Positions 1 through 6,431 are shown, counted from the stretch's first letter. The stretch: DNA of 6,431 bases from Chloroflexota bacterium (GCA_003491925.1 DNAU01000312.1:1-6431), one strand, 5' to 3'. The notes: generated by a model not told the origin, from the letters alone. Translations and numbers: made by a program.

Positions 1-2253
1 GCCCCCGAGCTGGTCAACCGCTACTTCCCGGGCACGGCGTCGCGGATCGGCGGGGTAGACCTCGAGGTCGTCGCCGAGGAGACCCTGATGCGCCACCGGA
101 TGGCGTTCCCCGAGCGCAGCGTGGACACCCCGGGCCTGCCCGGGGGCGGCGAGTACCAGTGGCGCCGCGACGGGGAGGCCCACGCCTGGAACCCGACCAC
201 CATCAGCCTGCTCCAGCACGCGGTCCGCGAGGGCGGCGAGGAGACCTACCGCGCCTACGCCGAGACCGTCGACGACGAGCGGGCGACCCTCAAGACCCTG
301 CGCGGGCTGCTCGAGATCCACGCTGACCAGGAGCCGGTGCCGATCGACGAGGTCGAGCCCGCCACCGAGATCGTCCGCCGCTTCGTCACCGGGGCGATGT
401 CCTACGGGGCCATCTCCAAGGAGATGCACGAGACCCTCGCCATCGCCATGAACCGGCTGGGCGCCAAGTCCAACACCGGCGAGGGCGGCGAGGACCCCGA
501 GCGCTTCCTGGTGGACCCGAATGGCGACAACCGGCGCAGCGCCATCAAGCAGGTGGCCTCCGGCCGCTTCGGGGTCACCATCAACTACCTGGTCAACGCC
601 GACGAGCTCCAGATCAAGATCGCCCAGGGGGCCAAGCCCGGCGAGGGCGGCCAGCTCCCCGGCGGCAAGGTGGACGAGGTCATCGCCCGGCTCCGCTACT
701 CGACCCCCGGGGTGGGGCTGATCTCCCCGCCGCCGCATCACGACATCTATTCGATCGAGGACCTGGCCCAGCTCGTCCACGACCTCAAGATGGCCAACCC
801 GGAGGCCCGGATCAGCGTCAAGCTGGTCTCCGAGGTGGGCGTGGGCACGGTCGCGGCCGGGGTCGCCAAGGCCCGCGCCGACCACATCGTGATCGCCGGC
901 TACGAGGGCGGCACCGGCGCCTCGCCCCTCTCCTCGCTCAAGCACGCCGGCGTCCCGTGGGAGCTGGGGCTCGCCGAGACCCAGCAGGTGATGGTGGCCC
1001 AGGGCCTGCGCAGCCGGGTCGTGCTCCAGGTCGACGGTCAGCTCAAGACCGGGCGCGACGTCGTGGTCGGGGCCATGCTGGGCGCCGACGAGTTCGGCTT
1101 CAGCACCGCTCCCCTGATCGCCTCGGGCTGCGTGATGATGCGGGTCTGCCACCTCAACACCTGCCCGGTCGGCATCGCCACCCAGGACCCGGAGCTGCGG
1201 CGGAGGTTCGCAGGCACCCCCGAGCACGTGATCGCCTTCATGCTCTTCGTCGCCGAGGACGTGCGCGAGCGGCTGGCGGAACTCGGGTTCCGCCGCTTCG
1301 AGGAGCTGGTGGGACGCAGCGACCTGCTCCAGGCTCGCGAGGTCGAGCACTGGAAGGCGCGCCACCTCGACCTGGCGGCCCTGCTCCATCGTGAGGAGGC
1401 CGCGGCCCAGGAGACCCATCACAGCCGCTCGCAGCAGCACCACCTCGAGGACGTCCTCGACCAGCGGCTCATCGAGCTGGCCACGCCCGCGCTGGAGCGG
1501 GGTGACCCGGTGCGTCTCAAGCTCCGGGTGCGCAACGTCGACCGGACCGTCGGCGGGATGCTGAGCGGCGCGGTGGCCCGCCGTTACGGCGAGCACGGCC
1601 TGCCCGACGACACCATCCGGATCGACCTCCACGGCTCGGCCGGCGGCTCCTTCGGCGCCTGGCTCGCCCCCGGGATCACCCTCAGCCTGCGCGGCGAGGC
1701 CAACGACTACGTCGGCAAGGGGCTCTCCGGGGGCCGGCTGATCATCTCCTCACCGCAGGGCACCCCCCGGACCGCCGAGGAGAACGTGGTGGCCGGCAAC
1801 GTCGCCCTCTACGGGGCCACCTCGGGCGAGCTCTTCGTCAACGGGGTGGCGGGCGAGCGCTTCGCGGTCCGCAACAGCGGGGCGGTGGCGGTGGTCGAGG
1901 GGGTGGGCGACCACGCGTGCGAATACATGACCGGCGGCCGGGTGGTCATCCTCGGTCGCACCGGGCGCAACCTGGCCGCGGGCATGAGCGGTGGCATCGC
2001 CTACGTCGTCGACCGGGACGGCCGGCTCCACGAGCGCTTCAACCTGGCCATGGTGGGGCTGGAGGAGCTCGACGAGTGTGACGCCCAATTCCTCCATGAG
2101 CTGATCGGGCGTCACCACGAGTACACCGGCAGCCTGCTGGCCGCCCGCATGCTCGACGACTGGACGGCGACCCTCGCCAGTTTCGTCAAGGTCATGCCCA
2201 ACGAGCTGCGCCGGGTGCTCAGCCTCAAGCAGCGGCTGGACGTGCCCGCGTGA
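1..2253 (+). CDS. gltB: Glutamate synthase (NADPH) large subunit, C-terminal half (5'-truncated by window edge)
   Basis: The frame is open from base 1 to TGA at 2251-2253, giving 750 residues, about half of a usual GltB of roughly 1,500. The N-terminal class II glutamine amidotransferase domain and most of the central domain lie upstream of the window. Visible in order: the linker into the FMN barrel (residues 1-120); the FMN-binding synthase domain, with GAMSYGAIS at 131-139, KSNTGEGGE from 156, [11 protein letters not shown] from 241 and [10 protein letters not shown] from 300; the 3Fe-4S cysteines C377, C383 and C388 (C-x5-C-x4-C); and the C-terminal glycine-rich beta-helix (GXGXG domain) from about 515 to 690. 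By family knowledge this cytosolic subunit converts 2-oxoglutarate plus glutamine-derived ammonia to glutamate, using electrons from GltD. All visible motifs are intact, with no frameshift. gltD follows 49 bases downstream, the classic gltBD order. An internal ATG at 88 is not the true start, because homologous sequence continues upstream of it. Confidence 0.97.
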   Translation, partial: APELVNRYFPGTASRIGGVDLEVVAEETLMRHRMAFPERSVDTPGLPGGGEYQWRRDGEAHAWNPTTISLLQHAVREGGEETYRAYAETVDDERATLKTLRGLLEIHADQEPVPIDEVEPATEIVRRFVTGAMSYGAISKEMHETLAIAMNRLGAKSNTGEGGEDPERFLVDPNGDNRRSAIKQVASGRFGVTINYLVNADELQIKIAQGAKPGEGGQLPGGKVDEVIARLRYSTPGVGLISPPPHHDIYSIEDLAQLVHDLKMANPEARISVKLVSEVGVGTVAAGVAKARADHIVIAGYEGGTGASPLSSLKHAGVPWELGLAETQQVMVAQGLRSRVVLQVDGQLKTGRDVVVGAMLGADEFGFSTAPLIASGCVMMRVCHLNTCPVGIATQDPELRRRFAGTPEHVIAFMLFVAEDVRERLAELGFRRFEELVGRSDLLQAREVEHWKARHLDLAALLHREEAAAQETHHSRSQQHHLEDVLDQRLIELATPALERGDPVRLKLRVRNVDRTVGGMLSGAVARRYGEHGLPDDTIRIDLHGSAGGSFGAWLAPGITLSLRGEANDYVGKGLSGGRLIISSPQGTPRTAEENVVAGNVALYGATSGELFVNGVAGERFAVRNSGAVAVVEGVGDHACEYMTGGRVVILGRTGRNLAAGMSGGIAYVVDRDGRLHERFNLAMVGLEELDECDAQFLHELIGRHHEYTGSLLAARMLDDWTATLASFVKVMPNELRRVLSLKQRLDVPA

Positions 2254-2270
2254 GACCAGTCACCGCGCCT

Positions 2271-2291
2271 CCCGGGCTCACCCGGGGAAAG
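2271..2291 (+). promoter_or_regulatory. Hairpin overlapping the probable gltD ribosome binding site
   Basis: In the 49-base gltB-gltD gap, CCCGGG (2271-2276), loop CTCA (2277-2280) and CCCGGG (2281-2286) form a perfect 6-bp GC stem with a 4-base loop. The only purine-rich Shine-Dalgarno-like run before the gltD ATG at 2303 is GGGGAAAG (2284-2291), whose first three bases are in the 3' arm. The structure could partly mask the ribosome binding site, or be an intercistronic processing or attenuation element. The role is inference; the stem is directly visible. Confidence 0.4.
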
Positions 2292-2302
2292 TCCGAGCAC
2301 CC

Positions 2303-3718
2303 ATGACCCGCACCGGTTTCCTCGAGCACCCTCGCGAGCCGCGCCACAAGCGGCCGGTCGAGCTCCGGTTGAGCGACTACCGCGAGGTCTACGTCCCCCA
2401 CCCGATCGAGACCCTGCGAACCCAGGCGGCGCGCTGCATGGATTGCGCGGTCCCCTTCTGTCACCAGGGCTGCCCGCTGGGCAACCTGATCCCGGAGTGG
2501 AACGACCTGGTCCACGACGGGGACTGGGAGCGGGCGATCACCCGGCTGCACCTCACCAACAACTTCCCGGAGTTCACCGGGACCCTCTGCCCCGCCCCCT
2601 GCGAACCCGCCTGCGTGCTGGCCATCAACACCGACCCGGTGACCATCAAGGACATCGAGCTGGCGATCATCGACCGCGCCTTCGAGGCCGGGATGGTCCG
2701 GCCCCAACCTCCCGGCTTCCGCACCGGCAAGCGGGTGGCCGTGATCGGCTCCGGGCCGGCGGGGCTGGCCGCCGCCCAACAGCTCAACCGGGCCGGGCAC
2801 CGGGTCACCGTCTACGAGAGGGCGGACCGGGTGGGTGGCCTGCTCCGCTACGGGATCCCCGACTTCAAGATGGAGAAGCACCGCCTCGACCGGCGGCTGG
2901 CCCTGCTCGAGGCCGAGGGCATCGTCTTCGAGTGCAACTACGACGTGGGCCGCAGCCTCGGTCCCGACGACCTGCGCCGCCGCTTCGACGCGGTCGTCCT
3001 CTGCGTCGGCGCCGAGCGGGGACGCGACGTCGAGCTGCCCGGACGGCACCTGCCCGGCGTGCACATGGCCATGGACTACCTGGTCCAGCAGAACCGGCGG
3101 GTCGCCGGGGAGACCGTCCCGCGGGCGCGGGCCATCTCGGCCGCAGGCCGCCGGGTGGTGATCATCGGCGGGGGCGACACCGCCGCCGACTGCCTGGGCA
3201 ACGCCCACCGCGAGGGCTGCGCCTCGGTCGAGGTGCTCTCCGTCTACCCCGAGCCGCCCCGGACCCGCCCGGCGGGCAATCCGTGGCCAGAGTGGCCATT
3301 GGTGCTCCAGACCTACCCGGCCCATGAGGAGGGAGGCCGGCACCACTTCGGCGTGATGGTGACCGGCTTCCACGGCACCGATGCCGTCGAGGCCATCGAG
3401 ACCGTGGACTGCGAGGTGCGCCGGGAGGGCGCGGGCCGGGAGTTCAGCGCTCAGCCGGGGACCGAGCGGATGATGCCCGCCGACCTGGTCCTGCTCGCCA
3501 TCGGTTTCGACGGGGTGGCCTGCCAGCCGCTGATCGAGGGTCTCGGCGGGAGCCTCACCGAGTCGGGGGCGATCGCCGTCGACCAGGACTTCTGTGCCGC
3601 GCCCGGCGTCTTCGCGGGCGGCGACGCCACCCGCGGAGCCTCGCTCATCGTCTGGGCGATCGCCGAGGGGCGGAGGGCGGCGGCGGCCTGCGACCGGTTC
3701 CTCGCCGCTCCGCCCTGA
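2303..3718 (+). CDS. gltD: Glutamate synthase (NADPH) small subunit, gltB-linked copy
   Basis: This 471-residue protein is of normal length for GltD (about 470-490). By family knowledge it oxidises NADPH at FAD and passes electrons through iron-sulfur clusters to GltB, forming glutamate synthase. The N-terminal cluster domain has C45, C48, C53, C57 (C-x2-C-x4-C-x3-C) and C96, C100, C104 (C-x3-C-x3-C). The FAD-binding Rossmann motif GSGPAG is at 149-154, followed by ERADRVGGLLRYGIP. The NADPH-binding motif GGGDT is at 289-293. The second FAD-contacting segment, AGGDATRGASLIVWAIAEGR, begins at 438. The ATG at 2303 is preferred because it gives the usual GltD N-terminus (GFLEHPRE) and lies 11 bases after a weak GGGGAAAG. 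It is probably cotranscribed with gltB. The protein stops soon after the last conserved helix (DRFLAAPP) and lacks the short C-terminal tail present in the second copy at 3835-5292. Confidence 0.96.
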   Translation: MTRTGFLEHPREPRHKRPVELRLSDYREVYVPHPIETLRTQAARCMDCAVPFCHQGCPLGNLIPEWNDLVHDGDWERAITRLHLTNNFPEFTGTLCPAPCEPACVLAINTDPVTIKDIELAIIDRAFEAGMVRPQPPGFRTGKRVAVIGSGPAGLAAAQQLNRAGHRVTVYERADRVGGLLRYGIPDFKMEKHRLDRRLALLEAEGIVFECNYDVGRSLGPDDLRRRFDAVVLCVGAERGRDVELPGRHLPGVHMAMDYLVQQNRRVAGETVPRARAISAAGRRVVIIGGGDTAADCLGNAHREGCASVEVLSVYPEPPRTRPAGNPWPEWPLVLQTYPAHEEGGRHHFGVMVTGFHGTDAVEAIETVDCEVRREGAGREFSAQPGTERMMPADLVLLAIGFDGVACQPLIEGLGGSLTESGAIAVDQDFCAAPGVFAGGDATRGASLIVWAIAEGRRAAAACDRFLAAPP

Positions 3719-3726
3719 GGGCGGCA

Positions 3727-3805
3727 GAGGGCTGACCCGACCCCTCAACCCGAGGGCTGATCCGACCGCTTGGGCGGGTCCGATCCGACCGTCAGCCCGA
3801 GGGCT
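3727..3805. repeat. Cluster of short direct and inverted repeats between the convergent gltD genes
   Basis: GAGGGCTGACCCGACC (3727-3742) recurs with one mismatch as GAGGGCTGATCCGACC (3752-3767), a 25-base period. GATCCGACC recurs at 3782-3790 and GAGGGCT at 3799-3805. TCARCCCGAGGGCT occurs at 3745-3758 and 3792-3805. TCAGCCC (3792-3798) is the reverse complement of the GGGCTGA in the first two units (3729-3735, 3754-3760). The units fill most of the 116-base gap and code for nothing recognisable. They may be a degenerate intergenic repeat or the residue of duplicated terminator stems. Confidence 0.55.
3754..3798. terminator. Possible bidirectional terminator hairpin between the two gltD genes
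   Basis: GATCCGACCGC (3759-3769) pairs with GCGGGTCCGATC (3774-3785) across loop TTGG, giving 10 bp with one C-C mismatch (3763/3781) and one bulged G. GGGCT (3754-3758) can pair with AGCCC (3794-3798) as an outer stem. It sits 36 bases after the stop of one gltD and 37 bases beyond the stop of the opposing one, where a shared terminator is expected. There is no U-tract on either strand, which is common in GC-rich bacteria but leaves the call tentative. Confidence 0.4.
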
Positions 3806-3834
3806 TACCCATCCTCCTCTCGCCGATGGTGCGG

Positions 3835-5292
3835 TCAGCGGCCCAGGGCGGCGGGGATGGCGGTGCGCAGCACGGTCTCCCCCATCAGCCAGCGGTCCAC
3901 CGCGGCGGCGGCGCTGCGCCCCTCAGCGATGGCCCAGGCCACCAGGCTCTGCCCGCGGCTCATGTCCCCGCAGACGAAGACCCCCTCGCGGCCGGTGCCC
4001 CACCGCTCGTCACGTGCGACGGTGCCGCGGTTGTCGAGGTCGACGCCGAGCTGGGCGAGCATCGGAGACCGCTCCGGTCCGGCGAAGCCGAGGGCGAGCA
4101 GGACCAGGTCGCAGTCGAGATCGGTCTCGGTCCCGGCCACCACCGGGAAGGACGGACGCCCACCCTCGGTGCTCACGGCCACCTCGGCCATCACCACGCC
4201 GGCGACGTGCCCGCGCCCGTCGCCGACGAAGCGCTGGGTGGAGACCGACCAGAGGCGGTCGCCTCCCTCCTCGTGGGCCGCCGACGTGCGCAGCTGCAGC
4301 GGCCACACCGGCCAGGGGGTGCTGGGGTCGCGGTGGTCGGGCGGCCGGGGCATGATCTCGAGCTGGTGCACGCTGGCCGCGCCCTGGCGGAGGGCCGTGC
4401 CCAGGCAGTCGGCCCCGGTGTCGCCACCGCCGATCACCACCACGTGCCGGCCCCGGGCGCTGATCGATGGCACGTCGAGGTCGCCCTCCTGCACCCGGTT
4501 GGCGAGGGTAAGGTATTCCATCGCCTGGTGGATCCTGGCCAGCTCCCGGCCGGGGATGGCGAGGTCGCGGGCCAGCGTCGCCCCGCCGGCCAGCAGCAGG
4601 GCGTCGACGCCGGCGAGCAGGTCGGGGGCGCTGAGGTCGGTGCCCACGTCGATGCCGGTCTCGAAGGAGATCCCCTCGGCGCGCATCTGGTCGAGGCGGC
4701 GCTCCAGCACCCACTTCTCGAGCTTGAACTCGGGGATCCCGTAGCGGAGCAGGCCGCCGAGCCGGTCGGCGCGCTCGTAGACGACCACATGGTGGCCGGC
4801 CCGGGCGAGCTGCTGAGAGGCGGCCAGCCCGGCGGGGCCCGACCCCACCACGGCCACCCGCCTGCCCGTCTTCACGGCGGCGGGCCGGGGCACCACCCAT
4901 CCCTCGGTCCAGGCGATCTCGGCCACCACCTTCTCGATGGGGGCCACGGTCACCGGCTGGTCGTTGATGGAGAGCACGCAGGACGCCTCGCAGATGGCGG
5001 GGCAGACCCGGCCGGTGATCTCGGGGAAGTTGTTGGTGGCGTGGAGGCGGTCGGAGGCCTCCTGCCAGCGCTCGCGCTGGACGAGGTCGTTCCACTCGGG
5101 GATGAGGTTGCCCATCGGGCAGCCGCTGTGGCAGAAGGGGGTCCCGCAGCTCATGCAGCGGGCCGCCTGCTCGGCGGTCGCCTGGCAGGAGGCGGGCTCG
5201 TACACCTCGTGCCAGTCATGCACCCTCTCCTCCACCGGACGGCGTCCGGGGCCCTGACGTCCCCGGGTGAGGAACCCCCGCGGATCAGCCAC
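3835..5292 (-). CDS. gltD: Second glutamate synthase small subunit (GltD paralogue), not adjacent to a gltB
   Basis: This complete 485-residue GltD-family flavoprotein faces the gltB-linked copy. All expected sites are intact: C46, C49, C54, C58 and C97, C101, C105 for iron-sulfur clusters; GSGPAG (150-155) with ERADRLGGLLRYGIP for FAD; GGGDT (288-292) for NADPH; and VCGDMSRGQSLVAWAIAEGR from 440 as the second FAD-contacting segment. It matches the other copy closely in the cluster domain and nucleotide-binding motifs but differs widely between them (about half identical overall by eye), so it is an old paralogue or independently acquired gene, not a recent duplicate. Its C-terminus has a 15-20 residue tail, ending in PAALGR, that the other copy lacks. 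From memory, segments such as ANRVQEGD and EIMPRPPD resemble actinobacterial GltD. The start is GTG (5290-5292), preceded by GGTGAG at 5-base spacing. It may be an alternative GOGAT subunit or a stand-alone NADPH oxidoreductase; the sequence cannot decide. Confidence 0.94.
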   Translation of the reverse strand: MADPRGFLTRGRQGPGRRPVEERVHDWHEVYEPASCQATAEQAARCMSCGTPFCHSGCPMGNLIPEWNDLVQRERWQEASDRLHATNNFPEITGRVCPAICEASCVLSINDQPVTVAPIEKVVAEIAWTEGWVVPRPAAVKTGRRVAVVGSGPAGLAASQQLARAGHHVVVYERADRLGGLLRYGIPEFKLEKWVLERRLDQMRAEGISFETGIDVGTDLSAPDLLAGVDALLLAGGATLARDLAIPGRELARIHQAMEYLTLANRVQEGDLDVPSISARGRHVVVIGGGDTGADCLGTALRQGAASVHQLEIMPRPPDHRDPSTPWPVWPLQLRTSAAHEEGGDRLWSVSTQRFVGDGRGHVAGVVMAEVAVSTEGGRPSFPVVAGTETDLDCDLVLLALGFAGPERSPMLAQLGVDLDNRGTVARDERWGTGREGVFVCGDMSRGQSLVAWAIAEGRSAAAAVDRWLMGETVLRTAIPAALGR

Positions 5293-5297
5293 CGGCG

Positions 5298-5303
5298 CTC
5301 ACC
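5298..5303 (-). promoter_or_regulatory. Shine-Dalgarno site for the second gltD
   Basis: On the minus strand GGTGAG lies 5 bases before the GTG at 5292-5290. This supports GTG as the start and gives the expected GltD N-terminus (ADPRGFL). It is a better ribosome binding site than the one before the gltB-linked gltD. Confidence 0.6.
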
Positions 5304-5450
5304 GTGGGGGCGCCGGCCCGAGCGGACCGGACGCCGGACGCGGTCGGGCGCACGCGGAACAGAGGTGTTAGATGCACGGCGCGTCCCACGGTACCCGGTC
5401 CCCCACCCCTCGCACATGGGCCGGTCGTCCCCGTCCTCGCGGGCCTGTCG

Positions 5451-5456
5451 TACTCT
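5451..5456 (+). promoter_or_regulatory. Candidate -10 box for a leaderless phosphodiesterase transcript
   Basis: TACTCT matches the TANNNT -10 pattern and ends 7 bases before the A of the ATG at 5464, so transcription would start at or next to the start codon. There is no Shine-Dalgarno sequence before this ATG, consistent with a leaderless mRNA. No clear -35 is visible. Confidence 0.4.
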
Positions 5457-5463
5457 CCGCGCG

Positions 5464-6342
5464 ATGATCGCCTCGCGCCGGCCCTACCTCGCCAGCAACG
5501 GCCCGCTCGCCTTTGCCCACCGCGGCGGCTCCCTGGAGCGCCCCGAGAACACCATGGAGTCGTTCACGGCGGCCGTCGAGCTCGGCTACCTCCACCTCGA
5601 GACCGACACTCAGATGACCCGCGACAGGGTCCTGCTCGCCTTCCACGACGAGACCCTCGACCGGGTGACCGATCTCCACGGCGAGGTCTCCGACCACACC
5701 CTGGCGGAGGTCCGGCTGGCCGACGCCGGCTACAATTTCAGCATCGACGGGGGGCGCACCCACCCCTTCCGGGGCAGGGGGTTGACCGTGCCGACCCTGG
5801 AGGAGGTGCTGCTCGCCTTCCCGTCGACCAGGTTCAACATCGACGCCAAGCAGGAGCGGGTGGTGGCCCCGCTGGCCGCGCTGATCGACCGGCTGGGCGC
5901 CGCCGACCGGATCTGCATCGGCTCCTTCCGGGACGCCCGCCTGCGCCGCTTCCGGCGCCTGAGCCACGGGCGGATCTGCACCTCGATGGGCCGGAGCTCG
6001 ATCATCGCCGCCCGGCTGACCTCGCTGGCCGGACGGATGCCCGCATTCGGCGCCGACTGTGTCCAGGTGCCGACCGCCCAGTGGGGGGTGCGCGTCGTCG
6101 ACCGCGCCTTTGTCCAGTCGGCCCACCGGGGCGGGCTGCAGGTCCACGTCTGGACCATCGACGACCGTCCCACCATGGAGCGGCTGCTCGACCTCGCGGT
6201 GGACGGGATCATGTCCGACCGGCCGACCCTGCTCCGCGAGGTGCTTCAGGGGCGCGGCCAGTGGGCCGGGTCGGAGATGGGTGGCCAGAGGGATTCGAAC
6301 CCTCGACCTCCTGATCCACAGTCAGGCACTCTAACCAGCTGA
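5464..6342 (+). CDS. Glycerophosphodiester phosphodiesterase family protein
   Basis: This 292-residue protein has a GDPD-type TIM-barrel fold and no visible signal peptide or membrane segment, so it is probably cytosolic. By family knowledge it hydrolyses glycerophosphodiesters to glycerol 3-phosphate and an alcohol, a phospholipid-recycling step; the actual substrate is unknown. Motifs: AHRGGS with H19, PENT at 27-30, metal-binding E46 and D48 (LETDTQMTRD), catalytic HDET with H61, NIDAK at 125-129, VWTIDD from 229, and the closing DGIMSDRP at 247-254. The ATG at 5464 puts HRGG at the usual distance from the N-terminus; an in-frame ATG at 5416 would add 16 unconserved residues. After the last conserved motif the frame runs on without a stop into the opposing tRNA-His gene and ends at TGA 6340-6342. 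Residues from about 273 (RDSNPRPP and onward) are therefore antisense-tRNA sequence, not part of the fold. Confidence 0.92.
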   Translation: MIASRRPYLASNGPLAFAHRGGSLERPENTMESFTAAVELGYLHLETDTQMTRDRVLLAFHDETLDRVTDLHGEVSDHTLAEVRLADAGYNFSIDGGRTHPFRGRGLTVPTLEEVLLAFPSTRFNIDAKQERVVAPLAALIDRLGAADRICIGSFRDARLRRFRRLSHGRICTSMGRSSIIAARLTSLAGRMPAFGADCVQVPTAQWGVRVVDRAFVQSAHRGGLQVHVWTIDDRPTMERLLDLAVDGIMSDRPTLLREVLQGRGQWAGSEMGGQRDSNPRPPDPQSGTLTS

Positions 6343-6353
6343 GCTATGGCCAC
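6280..6353 (-). tRNA. tRNA-His (anticodon GTG)
   Basis: The minus strand folds as a complete cloverleaf of 74 bases. The acceptor is GTGGCCA (6353-6347) with TGGCCAC (6287-6281); the D arm GCTC/GAGT has a 9-base loop; the anticodon stem CCTGA/TCAGG encloses CTGTGGA, giving anticodon GTG for CAC/CAU; the variable loop has 5 bases; the T arm is GAGGG-TTCGAAT-CCCTC. The discriminator is C73 (base 6280), and a G lies at position -1 (complement of C6354). The G-1:C73 pair is the established identity mark of bacterial tRNA-His. The bases after C73 read CAT, so the CCA end is apparently not encoded and must be added by the CCA-adding enzyme. The 3' 63 bases overlap the phosphodiesterase frame in antisense. 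Confidence 0.97.
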
Positions 6354-6390
6354 CACACAGGAGTCGCGCCCGCGGCCGGCGCGCCCGGTG

Positions 6391-6396
6391 ATTATA
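6391..6396 (-). promoter_or_regulatory. -10 box of the tRNA-His promoter
   Basis: The minus strand reads TATAAT, a perfect sigma-70-type -10 hexamer standing out in very GC-rich sequence. It lies 36 bases upstream of position -1 of the tRNA. Initiation near 6384 would leave a leader of about 30 bases for RNase P to remove. No good -35 match is seen at 16-18 base spacing. Confidence 0.65.
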
Positions 6397-6406
6397 GGGG
6401 CGAAAG

Positions 6407-6430
6407 GCCGCCGGCCCCCGGCCGGGCGGC
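6407..6430 (-). terminator. Strong GC hairpin upstream of the tRNA-His promoter, possible terminator of an upstream unit
   Basis: GCCGCCGGCC (6407-6416), loop CCC (6417-6419) and GGCCGGGCGGC (6420-6430) pair over 10 bp with one bulged base. On the minus strand the stem is followed by CTTTCG, a very short T run, so it could end a minus-strand gene lying beyond the right edge, just before the tRNA promoter. The flank is too short to judge whether it acts on the plus strand. Confidence 0.4.
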
Positions 6431-6431
6431 G

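Larger units (their letters stand above)
5293..5463. other. Divergent intergenic region between the second gltD and the phosphodiesterase gene
   Basis: These 171 bases must hold the start signals for both flanking genes. An imperfect hairpin lies in the likely leader of the minus-strand gltD: GCCCGA (5316-5321) with TCGGGC (5344-5349), and inside it CCGG-ACG-CCGG (5327-5337). The only AT-richer patch is around 5357-5375, which includes a small AACA-GAGG-TGTT inverted repeat (5359-5370). On the minus strand this patch reads TCTAAC, a poor -10 match with no recognisable -35. I see no convincing promoter for the minus-strand gene, no NtrC- or GlnR-type operator I can name, and no coding sequence that looks genuine. 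Confidence 0.5.

Noticed and set aside
2225..3748. 507-codon minus-strand open frame antisense to the gltB-linked gltD
   Set aside because: It is a GC-driven shadow with repetitive composition and no recognisable domain. The plus strand carries the full GltD motifs.
3719..3834. CRISPR array suggested by the short repeats
   Set aside because: The units are 16 bases with spacers of about 9 bases, there are only two good copies, and no cas genes are seen. The pattern fits terminator stems or an intergenic repeat better.
5151..5417. 88-codon minus-strand frame overlapping the start of the second gltD
   Set aside because: It overlaps the GltD N-terminal coding region in another frame, is arginine- and proline-rich, and has no motif. 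The GTG with a good ribosome binding site explains the region.
3826..5463. Very long plus-strand open frame antisense to the second gltD, continuous with the phosphodiesterase frame
   Set aside because: Its translation is low-complexity, rich in G, A, H, P and V, with no family motifs, while the opposite strand has a complete GltD. Long stop-free antisense frames are expected at this GC content. Only the part from 5464 is a gene.
5304..6314. Plus-strand frame ending in GWPEGFEPSTS
   Set aside because: It is the wrong frame of the phosphodiesterase gene, and its ending is a familiar antisense-tRNA artefact. The peptide looks like database matches but is not homology.
6280..6353. Integration (att) site at the tRNA-His gene
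   Set aside because: tRNA genes are common integration targets, but there is no integrase, no repeat of the tRNA 3' end within the window and no change in composition.

Overview
The window is GC-rich (roughly 70% by eye), densely coding chromosomal DNA built around nitrogen assimilation. The GC content, GTG start use, sparse Shine-Dalgarno sequences, a probable leaderless promoter and a tRNA without an encoded CCA end fit an actinobacterium or a GC-rich Chloroflexota/Dormibacterota-type lineage. The sequence does not settle the taxon.

Layout: 1-2253 (+) is the C-terminal half of gltB, the large subunit of NADPH-dependent glutamate synthase (GOGAT), cut by the left edge. After a 49-base gap that holds a small hairpin over the probable ribosome binding site, 2303-3718 (+) is gltD, the small subunit. 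The 116-base convergent gap 3719-3834 carries short repeats and a hairpin. 3835-5292 (-) is a second, complete, clearly diverged gltD-type gene facing the first. 5293-5463 is a divergent intergenic region. 5464-6342 (+) encodes a glycerophosphodiester phosphodiesterase-family protein whose reading frame has no stop until it is inside an oppositely oriented tRNA-His(GTG) gene (6280-6353, -). That tRNA has a consensus -10 box at 6391-6396. A strong hairpin at 6407-6430, next to the right edge, may terminate an upstream minus-strand unit.

How the genes work together: GltB carries FMN and a 3Fe-4S cluster and makes glutamate from 2-oxoglutarate using ammonia released from glutamine. GltD carries FAD, binds NADPH and supplies the electrons through its iron-sulfur clusters. 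The unusual point is two intact electron-input subunits tail to tail at one locus, only one of them adjacent to gltB. The phosphodiesterase and the tRNA have no evident functional link to GOGAT.

I see no mobile element, CRISPR array, integration site or clear new defence or metabolic system. The best second-look items are the duplicated gltD, the phosphodiesterase/tRNA-His antisense overlap, and the repeat-bearing convergent gap.
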